Part shown: in pieces, positions 17,245 to 26,778 of the stretch
Numbering within the stretch: position 1 is the stretch's first letter
Layout: each line of letters begins with the position of its first letter
Assembly: GCA_963740675.1 (NCBI GenBank)
Contig: CAVUFS010000001.1
Location: forward strand, 806,001 to 870,000
Direction of reading: 5' to 3'
DNA: 64,000 nucleotides
DNA from: CAIKMD01 sp963740675
GTDB taxonomy: Bacteria; Pseudomonadota; Alphaproteobacteria; ATCC43930; CGMCC-115725
Program-made: the position numbers and the translations under genes
Notes under the pieces: model-generated
The model's input: the letters and a program-made list of their open reading frames with translations, nothing else
What the model was told of the DNA's origin: nothing
The model's database searches: none

Positions 17245-17664
17245 ATGGCCAAAATGATCTTCGTGAACCTGCCCGTGCGTGATCTGGCGGTCTCGACCGC
17301 TTTCTATAAGGCGCTCGGCGGTACGCTCAATCCGCAATTCTCGGGCGACAATTCGAGTTCGATGATGCTGTCGGATGCGATTGGCGTGATGCTTCTGACC
17401 CATACGCATTATCGCCAATTCACCCAGCGCCCGATCGGCGATGCGCGGCGCGAGAGCCAGACACTGATCGCAATTACCGTCGACGCCAAAGCCGCGGTCG
17501 ATGCGACGATCGCCCAAGCCGTGGCCGCGGGTGGCCGTGCCGATCCGAACCCGGTGCAGGATCACGGCTTCATGTATAGCCGCAGTGTCGAGGATCCGGA
17601 CGGCTATGTCTGGGAAGTGTTCTGGATGGATGCCGCGGCGATGCCAAAAAACGCCGCCGGCTGA
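17245..17664 (+). CDS. VOC (glyoxalase/bleomycin-resistance) family protein
   Basis: 139 residues with two beta-alpha-beta-beta-beta modules: IFVNLPVRDLAVSTAFYKAL at the start and GFMYSRSVEDPDGYVWEVFW at the end, where the Glu is a usual metal ligand. The glyoxalase-like fold handles thiol conjugates, dioxygenation or drug binding. I chose ATG 17245 because AAGGAGG precedes it. Likely under control of the divergent MarR. Confidence 0.87.
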   Translation: MAKMIFVNLPVRDLAVSTAFYKALGGTLNPQFSGDNSSSMMLSDAIGVMLLTHTHYRQFTQRPIGDARRESQTLIAITVDAKAAVDATIAQAVAAGGRADPNPVQDHGFMYSRSVEDPDGYVWEVFWMDAAAMPKNAAG

Positions 17665-17765
17665 GTGTCACGCTGACGTTACCGCGCCGCTTCGCGCATC
17701 GTCGACACTTTCGCGTGCCCGAGCCGTTATGAGAGAACGAGCTTGGATGCAAAAGTGGTGTCGGG

Positions 17766-18605
17766 ATGCGTATCAGGATCGTGACGCTCAATGTCTGGAA
17801 CACGGAAGGTGATCCGAAGCGGCCGGACATCATCAACCGCGAGCTGCACAAGCTCGCGCCGGATTTGATCGCCTTGCAAGAGGTCGTGCAGACGGCAGAG
17901 ATCAAAATGCTCGATCGGCTGCTGCACGGTCTCGATTTCCACGCCACGCACCAAAGCGATCTGCAACCCTTCGCGCCGCCTTTCGCAGATCGCTATGGCG
18001 GCAGCGCCTTGGCCACGCGCTGGGAGCACCGCGCGGTCGAGGTGCTCGACGGACGCGTCGCCGGCGCGGGCGATGTGCCATGGGCGACCTTGGCCGCCAT
18101 CGTCGCGATTCCCGATCAGGGTGAGATGCTTTTCGTTGCCGCGACGTCGGCGTGGCGGCCCTCGGCCGAGGCGGTTCGCGAGCGTCAGGCGATGGCGATT
18201 GCCGATCTCGATGCGCGTCACCGCGGCAAGCTGCCGACCGTCATCGCCGGTGACTTCAATGCCGGTCCGGACGCGGCCAGCATTCGTTATCTCACCGGCA
18301 AGCAGTCGTTGGCGGGGCGCAGCGTCCTCTATCACGACGCTTGGGCGATCGCCGGTAAAGGCGACGGCCATACCTGGGGCGTCGATAATCTCAACGCCAA
18401 AGCCGGCATCGATCAATTCATCGGCCAGCCACGTTATCGCGAGCGCTTCGATTATGTGTTCGTCGGCTCATGGGATGCGCATCCCGAGGGCCACGCGCAT
18501 GTCCAATCGGCGGCGCTTGCTTTCAACGAGCCGATCGATGGCGTCTGGGCCAGCGATCATTTCGGCGTTGTCGTCGATATCGATATTTCCGCCGCTGGCG
18601 GTTGA
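17766..18605 (+). CDS. Endonuclease/exonuclease/phosphatase (EEP) family protein
   Basis: 279 residues. All EEP motifs are visible: VTLNVWNTEG, IALQEVVQ with the metal Glu, VIAGDFNAGPD, RFDYVFVG and the terminal WASDHFGVVVD with Asp-His. The family covers nucleases, sphingomyelinases and inositol phosphatases, so the substrate is open. No signal peptide is present. It converges on the deformylase-like gene with a 3-base gap. Confidence 0.87.
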   Translation: MRIRIVTLNVWNTEGDPKRPDIINRELHKLAPDLIALQEVVQTAEIKMLDRLLHGLDFHATHQSDLQPFAPPFADRYGGSALATRWEHRAVEVLDGRVAGAGDVPWATLAAIVAIPDQGEMLFVAATSAWRPSAEAVRERQAMAIADLDARHRGKLPTVIAGDFNAGPDAASIRYLTGKQSLAGRSVLYHDAWAIAGKGDGHTWGVDNLNAKAGIDQFIGQPRYRERFDYVFVGSWDAHPEGHAHVQSAALAFNEPIDGVWASDHFGVVVDIDISAAGG

Positions 18606-18608
18606 GCG

Positions 18609-19109
18609 TCAGGCGAGGCGCTGCAGTTTCCGATAGCGCTTCAACGCGCGCTCGCGCTTCAGGGACGATAATCGCTGGATCCAGAAGATGCCGTCGAGCT
18701 GGTCGATCTCGTGCTGGTGGCACACCGCACGCAGGCCGCTCGCTTCCTCGATCTGCTCGACGCCCCCCAAGTCCTGATAACTGACACGGACCTGCGCCGG
18801 GCGTTCGATCTCGCTGGTCACGCCCGGCATCGAGACGCTGCCTTCCGCATGCCGGATCAACTCGTCCGATGCCCAGACGATCTTCGGATTGACGTAGATC
18901 GTCGGCCCTTCCTCGGGCGACAGCTCGAGCGCGACCAGCCGCGTCGCGATGCCGATATGCGGCGCAGTGATACCGATGCCGGAAGCGGCGCGCATCGTGT
19001 CGAGAAGATCGGTGGTTAGCGCGCGCAGCCCATCGTCGAATATCGTGACCGGCGCCGCGATTTCGCGTAGACGCGGATCGGGATATTGGACGATCGCTTG
19101 GATAGCCAT
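18609..19109 (-). CDS. Peptide-deformylase-like protein with degenerate metal site
   Basis: 166 residues of deformylase fold, but the three PDF motifs are altered. Motif 1 reads GIGITAPH (44-51) instead of GxGxAAxQ. Motif 2 reads EGSVS (89-93), with Ser91 at the metal-ligand Cys. Motif 3 reads HQHEIDQLDG (131-140), with Gln137 replacing the second His of HExxH. Active deformylases need that Cys and both His for the metal. The protein is therefore probably not a classical deformylase; general fold and length are otherwise normal. I chose ATG 19109, where similarity starts. Confidence 0.82.
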   Translation of the reverse strand: MAIQAIVQYPDPRLREIAAPVTIFDDGLRALTTDLLDTMRAASGIGITAPHIGIATRLVALELSPEEGPTIYVNPKIVWASDELIRHAEGSVSMPGVTSEIERPAQVRVSYQDLGGVEQIEEASGLRAVCHQHEIDQLDGIFWIQRLSSLKRERALKRYRKLQRLA

Positions 19110-19155
19110 GGCGCATGCTAACGCGACATGGCATTGGAAGCGATGCGGGCGCGCG

Positions 19156-20139
19156 CTACGCCGGCCCTTTCTCGGTCTTGATTTTGAGCTTCGGCGCGCC
19201 TTGATAGCCATAGACCTGATAAAGGATGGTCAGCAATTCGTGCGCGATCGCTGCATCGTCGAATTTGCTCAGCAAATAGGTCTTCGAATAATTCGGCGCC
19301 CGTCCCGGATCGGTGTAGCCGACCGCGTGCAAACGCGCGACACGCTCGGGCGTTAGAACGGCGGACAACATCGGCCAGCTATCGGCCGATTGCGCTTCGC
19401 AGTAGATCGCATCCGGCTGAGTCTCGGTCTCGCACTGGACGTAGCCGCCTGTCGTATCGAAAACGACGAAGACACGGCGATCGATATTGATCCGCAAACG
19501 CTGAATTTCGCCCGTGACTCTCGGGCCATAGACGCCGATTAAATCGGCCCCAGATTGAATCGTAGGCGTTGCCGGCGCGGTATAGGTGCAGCCGCGGATG
19601 GCTGTCGCCGCCATCGACGGCGCGTCGTTGATGACTCCGGCGAGATTCTGCGTTGGCCCATTGCGTGGCGGGCAAGGCTGGCTTTTGATCCAGTCGCTGC
19701 GCACGCCGAGATCGGCCAAATTCGAATCGTAGCCTTCCTTCAGCGCTTGGAGGATTTTCGCGGCAATCCCGCGCGCCGGCGTCGAAGCGGGAAAGACTTG
19801 CACATAGTTGCCGAAGCTGGGATCGAGCTGCCAACCGAGCGTCGTCAGCCGCGCGATACGTGCGGGCGTTAGCACGTGAGCGAGCGATGGCTGCAGCAAT
19901 GCGCCGGCCGCCTCACAACGGAGACCGTGATCGGTCATGCGTCGGCACTGCACATATTTATTGCCATCCCAAACCAGAGCGAGTCCGTCCTGGCCGGGCC
20001 GTTCCAAGCCGACGATATTCGAGAGTGCGGCTTCGATACGCGATTGGTTCGTGCCGGGATCGGTGGCTGCGGCGGCGGCGCGCACCACGAGCAGCATCAG
20101 CAGCACGGCACATGCTGCCTTTCGTCCTCCGATTTTCAT
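19156..20139 (-). CDS. Secreted protein with a tandemly duplicated domain (TY-Chap-like?)
   Basis: 327 residues. A signal peptide (MKIGGRKAACAVLLMLLVV, cut after AAAAA) is followed by two copies of one unit: YVQCRRMTDHGLRCEAAG...LTPARIARLTTLGW...VFPASTP near residues 65-150, and YVQCETETQPDAIYCEAQS...LTPERVARLHAVGY...KTYLLSK near 230-310. Each unit has two Cys in the same place. The TY-Chap assignment is a guess from the second half. GGGGGGA precedes ATG 20139. Confidence 0.65.
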   Translation of the reverse strand: MKIGGRKAACAVLLMLLVVRAAAAATDPGTNQSRIEAALSNIVGLERPGQDGLALVWDGNKYVQCRRMTDHGLRCEAAGALLQPSLAHVLTPARIARLTTLGWQLDPSFGNYVQVFPASTPARGIAAKILQALKEGYDSNLADLGVRSDWIKSQPCPPRNGPTQNLAGVINDAPSMAATAIRGCTYTAPATPTIQSGADLIGVYGPRVTGEIQRLRINIDRRVFVVFDTTGGYVQCETETQPDAIYCEAQSADSWPMLSAVLTPERVARLHAVGYTDPGRAPNYSKTYLLSKFDDAAIAHELLTILYQVYGYQGAPKLKIKTEKGPA

Positions 20140-20257
20140 ACGTCCCCCCGACGTCAGGAATGTTCTTATTCTGTTCCAGAATGCATCAGGATGCGCACCA
20201 TCGTCAAGTTTCAGAAACGGCCTTGCGAGCGCCATGCGGACGAGGAATAGAGAGAAG

Positions 20258-21288
<1,031 letters not shown>

Positions 21289-21292
<4 letters not shown>

Positions 21293-22206
21293 CGACCCGC
21301 GTGCAACGCTTGCAGCCGCGTGCGAAGCCGCGGGGCGAGGAAATCGAGGAAGACGCGTAGCTTCTGCGGCATGAGCGATTGTGCCGGATGGACGAGGCTG
21401 ACGGGCAAAGGCTCCGGCTCGACATCGGCGAGCACAATCTGTAATTGCTTATCCGCCAAGGCACGCGCCGCTTGATAAGAAAGAACGCGTGCGACTCCGA
21501 CACCGATGATTGTGGCATCGATCGCCGCTTCAGCGGTATTGACGCTGAGGCGCGAACGGATCGGTATCGCGCGCTGCGCATCGCTGCCCGGCACCGGAAA
21601 GCTCCAGGCATCGTCTGAATCGAAGACACCGAAGGTGACGCAAGTGAGCGCGGAAAGATCGCTTGGCTCTTGTGGCGTGCCATGCGCCGCGAAATAGTCG
21701 GGGCTGCCGCAGACCACGCGGCGTACCTGACCAACACGTGTTGCCATCATCGAACTCTCGGGCAGGGCGCCAATGCGAACCGCCATGTCGATATGATCGT
21801 CGATCAGCCTCGCGTTGCGATCGGACAGCACAAGCCGGATGTCGATCTCGGCAAAGCGCGCCAGGAAATCCGCGACGATCGGCAGCACGTGCAACCTGCC
21901 GAACAAGACGGGCGCGGCGATGACCAGCTCGCCGCGCGGCGCCGCATACTCGCCTGAGGCGGCGCGTTCGGCTTCGCTCACCTCTTCGAGGATGCGTTTC
22001 GCTGCCGCGACATAAGCGGTGCCGGCGCTGGTCAGGCTGAGCTTGCGCGTCGAGCGCAGCAGGAGCCGCGTGTGGAGATGGGCCTCGAGCTCCGAGAGCT
22101 TGCGACTGACGGTCGGCAGCGGCGTGCCGAGCTTGCGGCTCGCGGCGGAGAGGCTGCCGGTTTCGACGACTGCCAGAAGAACGGACATCGCATCGAGCCG
22201 ATCCAT
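21289..22206 (-). CDS. LysR family transcriptional regulator
   Basis: 305 residues: an N-terminal winged helix (MSVLLAVVETGSLSAASRKL, then TPLPTVSRKLSELEAHLHTR) and a periplasmic-binding-fold effector domain. It is divergent from the PNPOx-like gene with a 117-base AT-rich gap containing ATTCCA-N5-TGGAAT, and probably activates that gene. Confidence 0.92.
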
Positions 22207-22210
22207 TATT

Positions 22211-22227
22211 ATTCCAAATTATGGAAT
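22211..22227. promoter_or_regulatory. LysR-type operator palindrome
   Basis: ATTCCA-AATTA-TGGAAT is a perfect inverted repeat with the T-N11-A form of LysR boxes. It starts only 5 bases upstream of the lysR start codon, a usual place for the autoregulatory site. The surrounding 100 bases are markedly AT-rich. Confidence 0.7.
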
Positions 22228-22323
22228 GAATGTTCTCATAAATATAAGATTATATCGAATAAAGGAACAGTCTATAGCTCTGTTTTGAGGCCGTTCTGGC
22301 CAGCCAGAGAACGAGTAGACATC

Positions 22324-22968
22324 ATGACCCGTCATTTCCTAGAGATCGCCAGCACGCCGAGCGTGAAAGCGGCGCAGCAGGCTAATGGCATTCTTTTCCC
22401 GGCTGAAGCTGCTGGTGAGCGCGAGAGCGACCAACTCACCGCGGCCGAAACGGAGTTCATCGCGCAACGCGACAGCTTCTATATCGCGACGGTCTCCGAA
22501 AGCGGCTGGCCCTATGTGCAGCATCGCGGCGGCCCGCCGGGCTTCTTACACGTGATTGACGATCGGACGTTGGCCTTTGCCGATTTCCGCGGCAATCGCC
22601 AATACGTCACCGTCGGCAATCTTGCCGCCAATGATCGGGCGGCGCTGTTTCTGATGGATTATCCGGCGCGCCGTCGCCTCAAGATCTATGCACGGATCGA
22701 GCAGCGGGATCTTGCAACCGATCGCCAGCTTGCCGCGACACTCGCACTGTCAGGCTACAGAGCAAGGCCGGAGCGCGGTTTTCTTCTCCATATTGAAGCG
22801 TTCGACTGGAATTGTTCGCAACACATCACGCCGCGCTTCAGCGAGGCTGAGCTGGTGCAGGCGCTCGCGCCGTTGCGGCTACGCCTCCAGCAGTTGGAGG
22901 CTGAGAACCACGCGCTGCGGGAACAGCTCGCGGCCCAACAAGGAGAATCGATGCCATCTCCGATGTGA
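22324..22968 (+). CDS. Pyridoxamine 5-phosphate oxidase (FMN-binding split barrel) family protein
   Basis: 214 residues. The split-barrel core is clear: FIAQRDSFYIATVSESGWPY, HRGGPPGFLHVIDDRTLAFA, FRGNRQYVTVGNLAANDRAA and FLMDYPARRRLKIYARI. A C-terminal helix (LRLRLQQLEAENHALREQL, about 183-201) looks like a coiled coil. Such proteins bind flavin or haem and reduce or sense small molecules. Likely controlled by the divergent LysR. Its stop overlaps a downstream fragment. Confidence 0.85.
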   Translation: MTRHFLEIASTPSVKAAQQANGILFPAEAAGERESDQLTAAETEFIAQRDSFYIATVSESGWPYVQHRGGPPGFLHVIDDRTLAFADFRGNRQYVTVGNLAANDRAALFLMDYPARRRLKIYARIEQRDLATDRQLAATLALSGYRARPERGFLLHIEAFDWNCSQHITPRFSEAELVQALAPLRLRLQQLEAENHALREQLAAQQGESMPSPM

Positions 22969-23255
22969 CCACGTTGCTTGCGCTCTGCGTGCCGAAGATC
23001 CTGCTGCCGTCCGGCACGGTGCGCGGCCAGATCGAGCCTTGCCTCACCGTGACCGATCCGGGCTATCCGATCATCGTCAATCAGGATCTGCCGGCGGATC
23101 TCGTCTATCGCCTTGCCCAGGCGCTCAATGAATTGAGCCCGGCGCATTGGGCGTCGGAAGATATTTTCTATTCGACGCGCCACGCGCCGTACGCCTATGC
23201 GCCGCTCCATCCCGGTGCCACGAAATATTATCGCGAGCTCGGCACGCTGAAATAA
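22965..23255 (+). pseudogene. C-terminal fragment of a TAXI-family TRAP transporter binding protein
   Basis: The 96 residues match only the last third of TAXI solute-binding proteins: DPGYPIIVNQDLPADLVYRL, then APLHPGATKYYRELG. A whole member has about 310-330 residues with a signal peptide, none of which is here. The fragment frame begins inside the stop of the PNPOx-like gene. Just upstream, ATG 22951 has a perfect AAGGAG site but meets a stop after five codons. This looks like the remnant of a deletion that joined the two genes. No DctM-type permease is nearby. Confidence 0.65.
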
Positions 23256-23268
23256 GCGAGGCGGGTCG

Positions 23269-23775
23269 TCAGGCCCGGCGACGATTGTCTTCGACCGCGG
23301 CTTCACCCTGACGTTGGAGAAGCAGAGCGAACATCATGCCGTGCGTGATCAGCAGCAGCGGCACGAAGACGGTGGGAATGAAATAAGCGGCGCCGAGCTG
23401 ACCCGCTTCGAGGCCGGCGCGATTGGCTTCAAAGAAAGCTTTCAGCAGATCGAAGCTGCCCCAAAGATTGAAAATCCAAACGATGACGATGCTCGACCGA
23501 CTCGACAGCAGCAGCAACGACAACACCGCGAGCATCGCTGCGATCAGATCGCCGTAAGCCGCGGACACCGCAAACGCCGCCGGCAAATCCGGTGACACCA
23601 CGCCCGGCACGAGAAACGCGAGCCCCTCGAAACGGAAACTGTGCAGCACGAGCAGCGGACGGAGTGCCTTGGCGCGTGGCCGGCGGTGCAAGACCGGCCA
23701 GATTTGCGCGGCGACGATGCCCCAGGCGATGAAGCTAAACGCGATGCTCAGGAAGAACAGGGCTTGTGGCGGCAT
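23269..23775 (-). CDS. Small integral membrane protein of unknown function
   Basis: 168 residues with four predicted membrane helices (about 5-27, 45-65, 72-95, 130-152). No catalytic motif is seen. AAAGGAGA precedes ATG 23775. It is divergent from a TetR gene across a 114-base gap with two 20-base direct repeats, so it is probably the regulated gene. Confidence 0.75.
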   Translation of the reverse strand: MPPQALFFLSIAFSFIAWGIVAAQIWPVLHRRPRAKALRPLLVLHSFRFEGLAFLVPGVVSPDLPAAFAVSAAYGDLIAAMLAVLSLLLLSSRSSIVIVWIFNLWGSFDLLKAFFEANRAGLEAGQLGAAYFIPTVFVPLLLITHGMMFALLLQRQGEAAVEDNRRRA

Positions 23776-23820
23776 GGCGATCTCCTTTTCCAAAGCCTGA
23801 TTTCTTATGCACTCGAATTA

Positions 23821-23862
23821 GATGATAGTTGACCTCCAATAGGATGACGATTAACCTCCAAT
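23821..23862. promoter_or_regulatory. Two direct repeats with 22-bp period, probable TetR operator
   Basis: GATGATAGTTGACCTCCAAT (23821-23840) and GATGACGATTAACCTCCAAT (23843-23862) agree at 16 of 20 positions. The period of 22 bases places both on the same face of the helix. They lie between the divergent membrane-protein and TetR genes. Confidence 0.7.
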
Positions 23863-23889
23863 CCGTCAAGGGTGTTTTGGGAGCCGGGC

Positions 23890-24429
23890 ATGCGGGTGTC
23901 GCAGGCGGAAAAAGAGAAGAGTCACGCGCGCATCGTCGCCAGCGCGTCGCGCCTCCTACGCGAGCGCGGCCTCGAAGGCGCGAGCGTCGACGAGGTGATG
24001 AAGGCCGCGGGCATGACGCATGGCGGCTTTTATAAGCATTTCGAGAGCAAGGAAGCGCTGGTCGAAGCGGCGATCGGCGCTGCTTTCGCGACTTTCGCGG
24101 AGCCGTTGGAGCGCGGTGAGCCAGAGCGCGCCGCCGCGGCGTATCGCGCGCTCTATCTCTCGGACGATCACAAGAACCATCCCGGTCTCGGCTGCCCGGT
24201 CGCGAGCGTCGGGCCCGACATCGGCCGCGCTCAAGAGCGGTTAAAATCGGCTTTCGGCACCGGCGTGAGACGCATGGTCGCTGCGCTGGCACGCGTTCGC
24301 AGAGGATCCGCGCAGGAGAAAGAAGCTGCTGCCTTCCGCGAGCTCAGCATGCTGGTCGGCGCGATGGTGATCGCGCGCGCCAGCGATCCCGCCACCGCGC
24401 GCGACGTGCTTGCCGCTTGCAAGCGATAG
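23890..24429 (+). CDS. TetR/AcrR family transcriptional regulator
   Basis: 179 residues with HTH IVASASRLLRERGLEGASVD and VMKAAGMTHGGFYKHFESKE, then a short helical domain with GCPVASVGPDIGRAQE, typical of the AcrR subgroup that controls electrophile or quinone responses (NemR/YjdC-like). TTG 23872 would add six residues; ATG 23890 fits family starts. Autoregulation through the upstream direct repeats is likely. Confidence 0.88.
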   Translation: MRVSQAEKEKSHARIVASASRLLRERGLEGASVDEVMKAAGMTHGGFYKHFESKEALVEAAIGAAFATFAEPLERGEPERAAAAYRALYLSDDHKNHPGLGCPVASVGPDIGRAQERLKSAFGTGVRRMVAALARVRRGSAQEKEAAAFRELSMLVGAMVIARASDPATARDVLAACKR

Positions 24430-24466
24430 CGAGGAAATGCGACGCGACACCGTTGCGTCGTAGGAG

Positions 24467-25186
24467 CTAATCCCTACCGGTGATTGGAACCGGCACCGGA
24501 TCGTCGCCGCCGACCCAGCGATAGACCAAGCCGCCGGCCGCGCCGCCGATCAAGGGCGCCATCCAGAAAAGCCAGAGCTGGTGGATCGCCCAGCCGCCGG
24601 CGAACAGCGCGACTCCGGTGCTGCGCGCAGGGTTCACCGAGGTGTTGGTCACCGGGATGCTGACGAGATGGATCAAGGTCAAACAAAGCCCGATCGCCAA
24701 AGGCGCGAAGCCTTGCGGCGCGCGGCCATGGGTCGCGCCGAGGATGACGAAGAGAAAGCCGAAGGTCATCACCAGCTCCGAGATCGCGCCGGCGGTCAGC
24801 GAGTAATGCCCCGGCGAATGCTCGCCATAGCCGTTGCTGGCAAAGCCCGCGGCGAGATCGAAGCCCGGTGCGCCGCTTGCGATGGCATAAAGGATCAGGC
24901 CGCCGGCGATGCCGCCCAGCACTTGCGCGATGATGTAAGGGATCAGATCGGCGGCGGGAAAGCGTCCGCCGGCCCAAAGCCCGACCGACACCGCGGGATT
25001 GAGATGGCAGCCCGAGACATGGCCGATCGCATAAGCCATGGTCAGTACCGTCAGGCCGAAGGCCAGTGATACGCCCAGCAGCCCAATGCCGACATTGGGG
25101 AACGCCGCGGCGAGAACGGCGGCGCCGCAGCCTCCCAGGACCAGCCACAGCGTACCGATGAACTCCGCCGTCAATTTTTTGATCAT
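24467..25186 (-). CDS. aqpZ: Aquaporin Z
   Basis: 239 residues, six membrane helices and the two half-helices with HLNPAVS and SVNPARS. The IPVTNTSVNPARSTG context, with Thr and Arg at the selectivity filter, is that of water-selective AqpZ rather than GlpF. No glycerol genes are nearby. It imports and releases water across the inner membrane. Start ATG 25186 gives the canonical MIKKLTAEFIGT. Confidence 0.93.
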   Translation of the reverse strand: MIKKLTAEFIGTLWLVLGGCGAAVLAAAFPNVGIGLLGVSLAFGLTVLTMAYAIGHVSGCHLNPAVSVGLWAGGRFPAADLIPYIIAQVLGGIAGGLILYAIASGAPGFDLAAGFASNGYGEHSPGHYSLTAGAISELVMTFGFLFVILGATHGRAPQGFAPLAIGLCLTLIHLVSIPVTNTSVNPARSTGVALFAGGWAIHQLWLFWMAPLIGGAAGGLVYRWVGGDDPVPVPITGRD

Positions 25187-25330
25187 CCGAATGTCCCTTT
25201 CCGCTGCCCAACCGGCAATGCATGTACCGCGCCGCGGTGCATCGCCTGACGCTGCTCTTTTTCGCACGGAAAAGCTGGTTTCGGAGGTAAGTTACGGTAT
25301 CGACTTAAGCCTTGGGGGAGAAGCCGATCT

Positions 25331-25684
25331 ATGGCGCGCGCGATCACGATCTACGGCATCAAGAATTGCGACACGATGAAGAAGGCGCGGACCTGGCTCG
25401 ACCAGCACAAGGTTGCCCACGAATTCCACGACTATAAAACCGCCGGCATCGACAAGCCGGTGCTCGAAGGCTGGGCGAAGAAGGTCGGTTGGGAAGTGCT
25501 GCTCAATAAGGCCGGCACCACGTTCAAGAAGCTGCCCGACGCGAAGAAAGAAAAGCTCGACGAGAAGAAAGCGATCGCCCTGATGCTCGATCAGCCCTCG
25601 ATGATCAAGCGCCCGGTGCTCGATATCGGCGGCAAGCTCACCGTCGGCTTCAAGCCGGAGATCTACGAGAAAGCCGTCTCATAG
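25331..25684 (+). CDS. ArsC/Spx-family (YffB-like) thioredoxin-fold protein
   Basis: 117 residues, AITIYGIKNCDTMKKARTWL with a single Cys in the CxxM/K position, then KPVLDIGGKLTVGFKPEIYE with the conserved RP of the ArsC fold. Gram-negative YffB-type members lack arsenate-reductase cysteines and are glutathione-related proteins of uncertain role. Not regulatory Spx, which needs CxxC. Confidence 0.85.
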   Translation: MARAITIYGIKNCDTMKKARTWLDQHKVAHEFHDYKTAGIDKPVLEGWAKKVGWEVLLNKAGTTFKKLPDAKKEKLDEKKAIALMLDQPSMIKRPVLDIGGKLTVGFKPEIYEKAVS

Positions 25685-25832
25685 CAACGCGATGGATGCG
25701 CGTCGCAATGTCGCCGCGGAGGCTGCAAGAGCGCCGCGCCCATGCCTTAATTGAGCCACAGAGCTTTGGGTAATTAGGCTACCGCCGTGCGTTCGCGCGT
25801 GCGATGCCCCATCAACTGCAGCGGATAGGTCT

Positions 25833-26051
25833 ATGCCCCTGATTCATCCTCATGTGGAGGCGGTTTACCGCACGATTCCGCTGGATGACGGTAAATTCGC
25901 CGTCGAGGTCACTATTCCCGGCAGCAATCCGACGAAGGTAACGGGGCTCGATACGCAAGAGGCGGCGGAAGCCTGGATCGAGCGCCATAAGACGCAGGTC
26001 GCGACCGGCACGATCATGCGCCAATCCTCCTGGTCGCGCGGTCGCCGCTAA
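25833..26051 (+). CDS. Conserved small protein of unknown function
   Basis: 72 residues, starting MPLIHPHVEAVYRTIPLDDG. The central part VEVTIPGSNPTKVTGLDTQE followed by AEAWIERHKTQV looks like a small beta-sheet packed on one helix. No known domain recognised. It stands alone between the ArsC-like gene and infA. Confidence 0.6.
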   Translation: MPLIHPHVEAVYRTIPLDDGKFAVEVTIPGSNPTKVTGLDTQEAAEAWIERHKTQVATGTIMRQSSWSRGRR

Positions 26052-26094
26052 CGTGGCGTCGATGCGAGCTTTATGTGCGTGGCAGCACGGACTA

Positions 26095-26367
26095 TCAGCG
26101 GCGCCACTGCGGCCGGCGCGGTGCGGGAGCGGTGGTCGGCGCGCGCTCGTCGCGGTGCCGGAAATTGATCCGGCCTTTTGTCAGATCGTAAGGCGTCATC
26201 TCGATCGTGACGCGGTCGCCGGCTAGAATGCGGATGCGATTCTTCTTCACGCGCCCTGCCATGTAGGCCATGGTTTCATGACCGTTATCGAGGCGCACGC
26301 GATAACGCGCATCGGGCAAGCGCTCCAATACGGTGCCTTCCATCTCCAATAGATCTTCCTTGGCCAT
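26095..26367 (-). CDS. infA: Translation initiation factor IF-1 with extended C terminus
   Basis: IF-1 binds the ribosomal A site during initiation. The OB fold is complete: MAKEDLLEMEGTVLERLPDA, YRVRLDNGHETMAYMAGRVK, IRILAGDRVTIEMTPYDLTK and GRINFRHR. The usual 72 residues are followed by an 18-residue Pro/Arg-rich tail. It clusters with cspA and rpsU. Alphaproteobacteria often carry a second infA; this tail variant may be that copy. Confidence 0.93.
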   Translation of the reverse strand: MAKEDLLEMEGTVLERLPDARYRVRLDNGHETMAYMAGRVKKNRIRILAGDRVTIEMTPYDLTKGRINFRHRDERAPTTAPAPRRPQWRR

Positions 26368-26571
26368 GAGGCCTCCCGATGATGTTGTCGATGACGAAGG
26401 CGCGCGCATGCGGCCGCGAGTGGGCGATGCGTCGCTGCAATGTCGCAAAAAGAAAGCAGATCGCCCGGCAGCGGCGCTGCCGGAAGCGAAAGAAAGCGAA
26501 AGAAAGCGAAACGGTGCATCCGAACGGAAGGACGGCGCGAGGCCGCCCTTCCGCGTCGGGTCGATATAAGG

Positions 26572-26778
26572 TCAGGCAGTCTTCAGATTGACGGCAGAGG
26601 TCTTGCCCTGCTGGCCGCGTTCGATATCGAAGCTGAGCTTCTGGCCCTCGTTGAGGCCTCCGAGACCAGCGCGCTCGACAGCCGAGATATGAACGAAGAC
26701 GTCTTTTGAGCCGTCATCCGGCTGAATGAACCCATAACCTTTTTGCGAGTTGAACCATTTGACAGTACCGGCGGGCAT
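26572..26778 (-). CDS. cspA: Cold shock protein CspA family
   Basis: 68 residues with both RNA-binding motifs, KGYGFIQP and VFVHISAV, starting MPAGTVKWFNSQ. It acts as an RNA chaperone. The 250-base region upstream (26779-27029) holds its leader and promoter; I see no further gene there. The 200-base stretch between cspA and infA contains a GAAAGCGAAAGAAAGCG low-complexity run but no clear gene. Confidence 0.94.
   Translation of the reverse strand: MPAGTVKWFNSQKGYGFIQPDDGSKDVFVHISAVERAGLGGLNEGQKLSFDIERGQQGKTSAVNLKTA

Noticed and set aside
19937..20257. Extended N terminus of the isocitrate dehydrogenase-like gene
   Set aside because: It runs antisense through the signal-peptide region of the duplicated-domain protein and has no family similarity; ATG 20258 starts at the conserved region.
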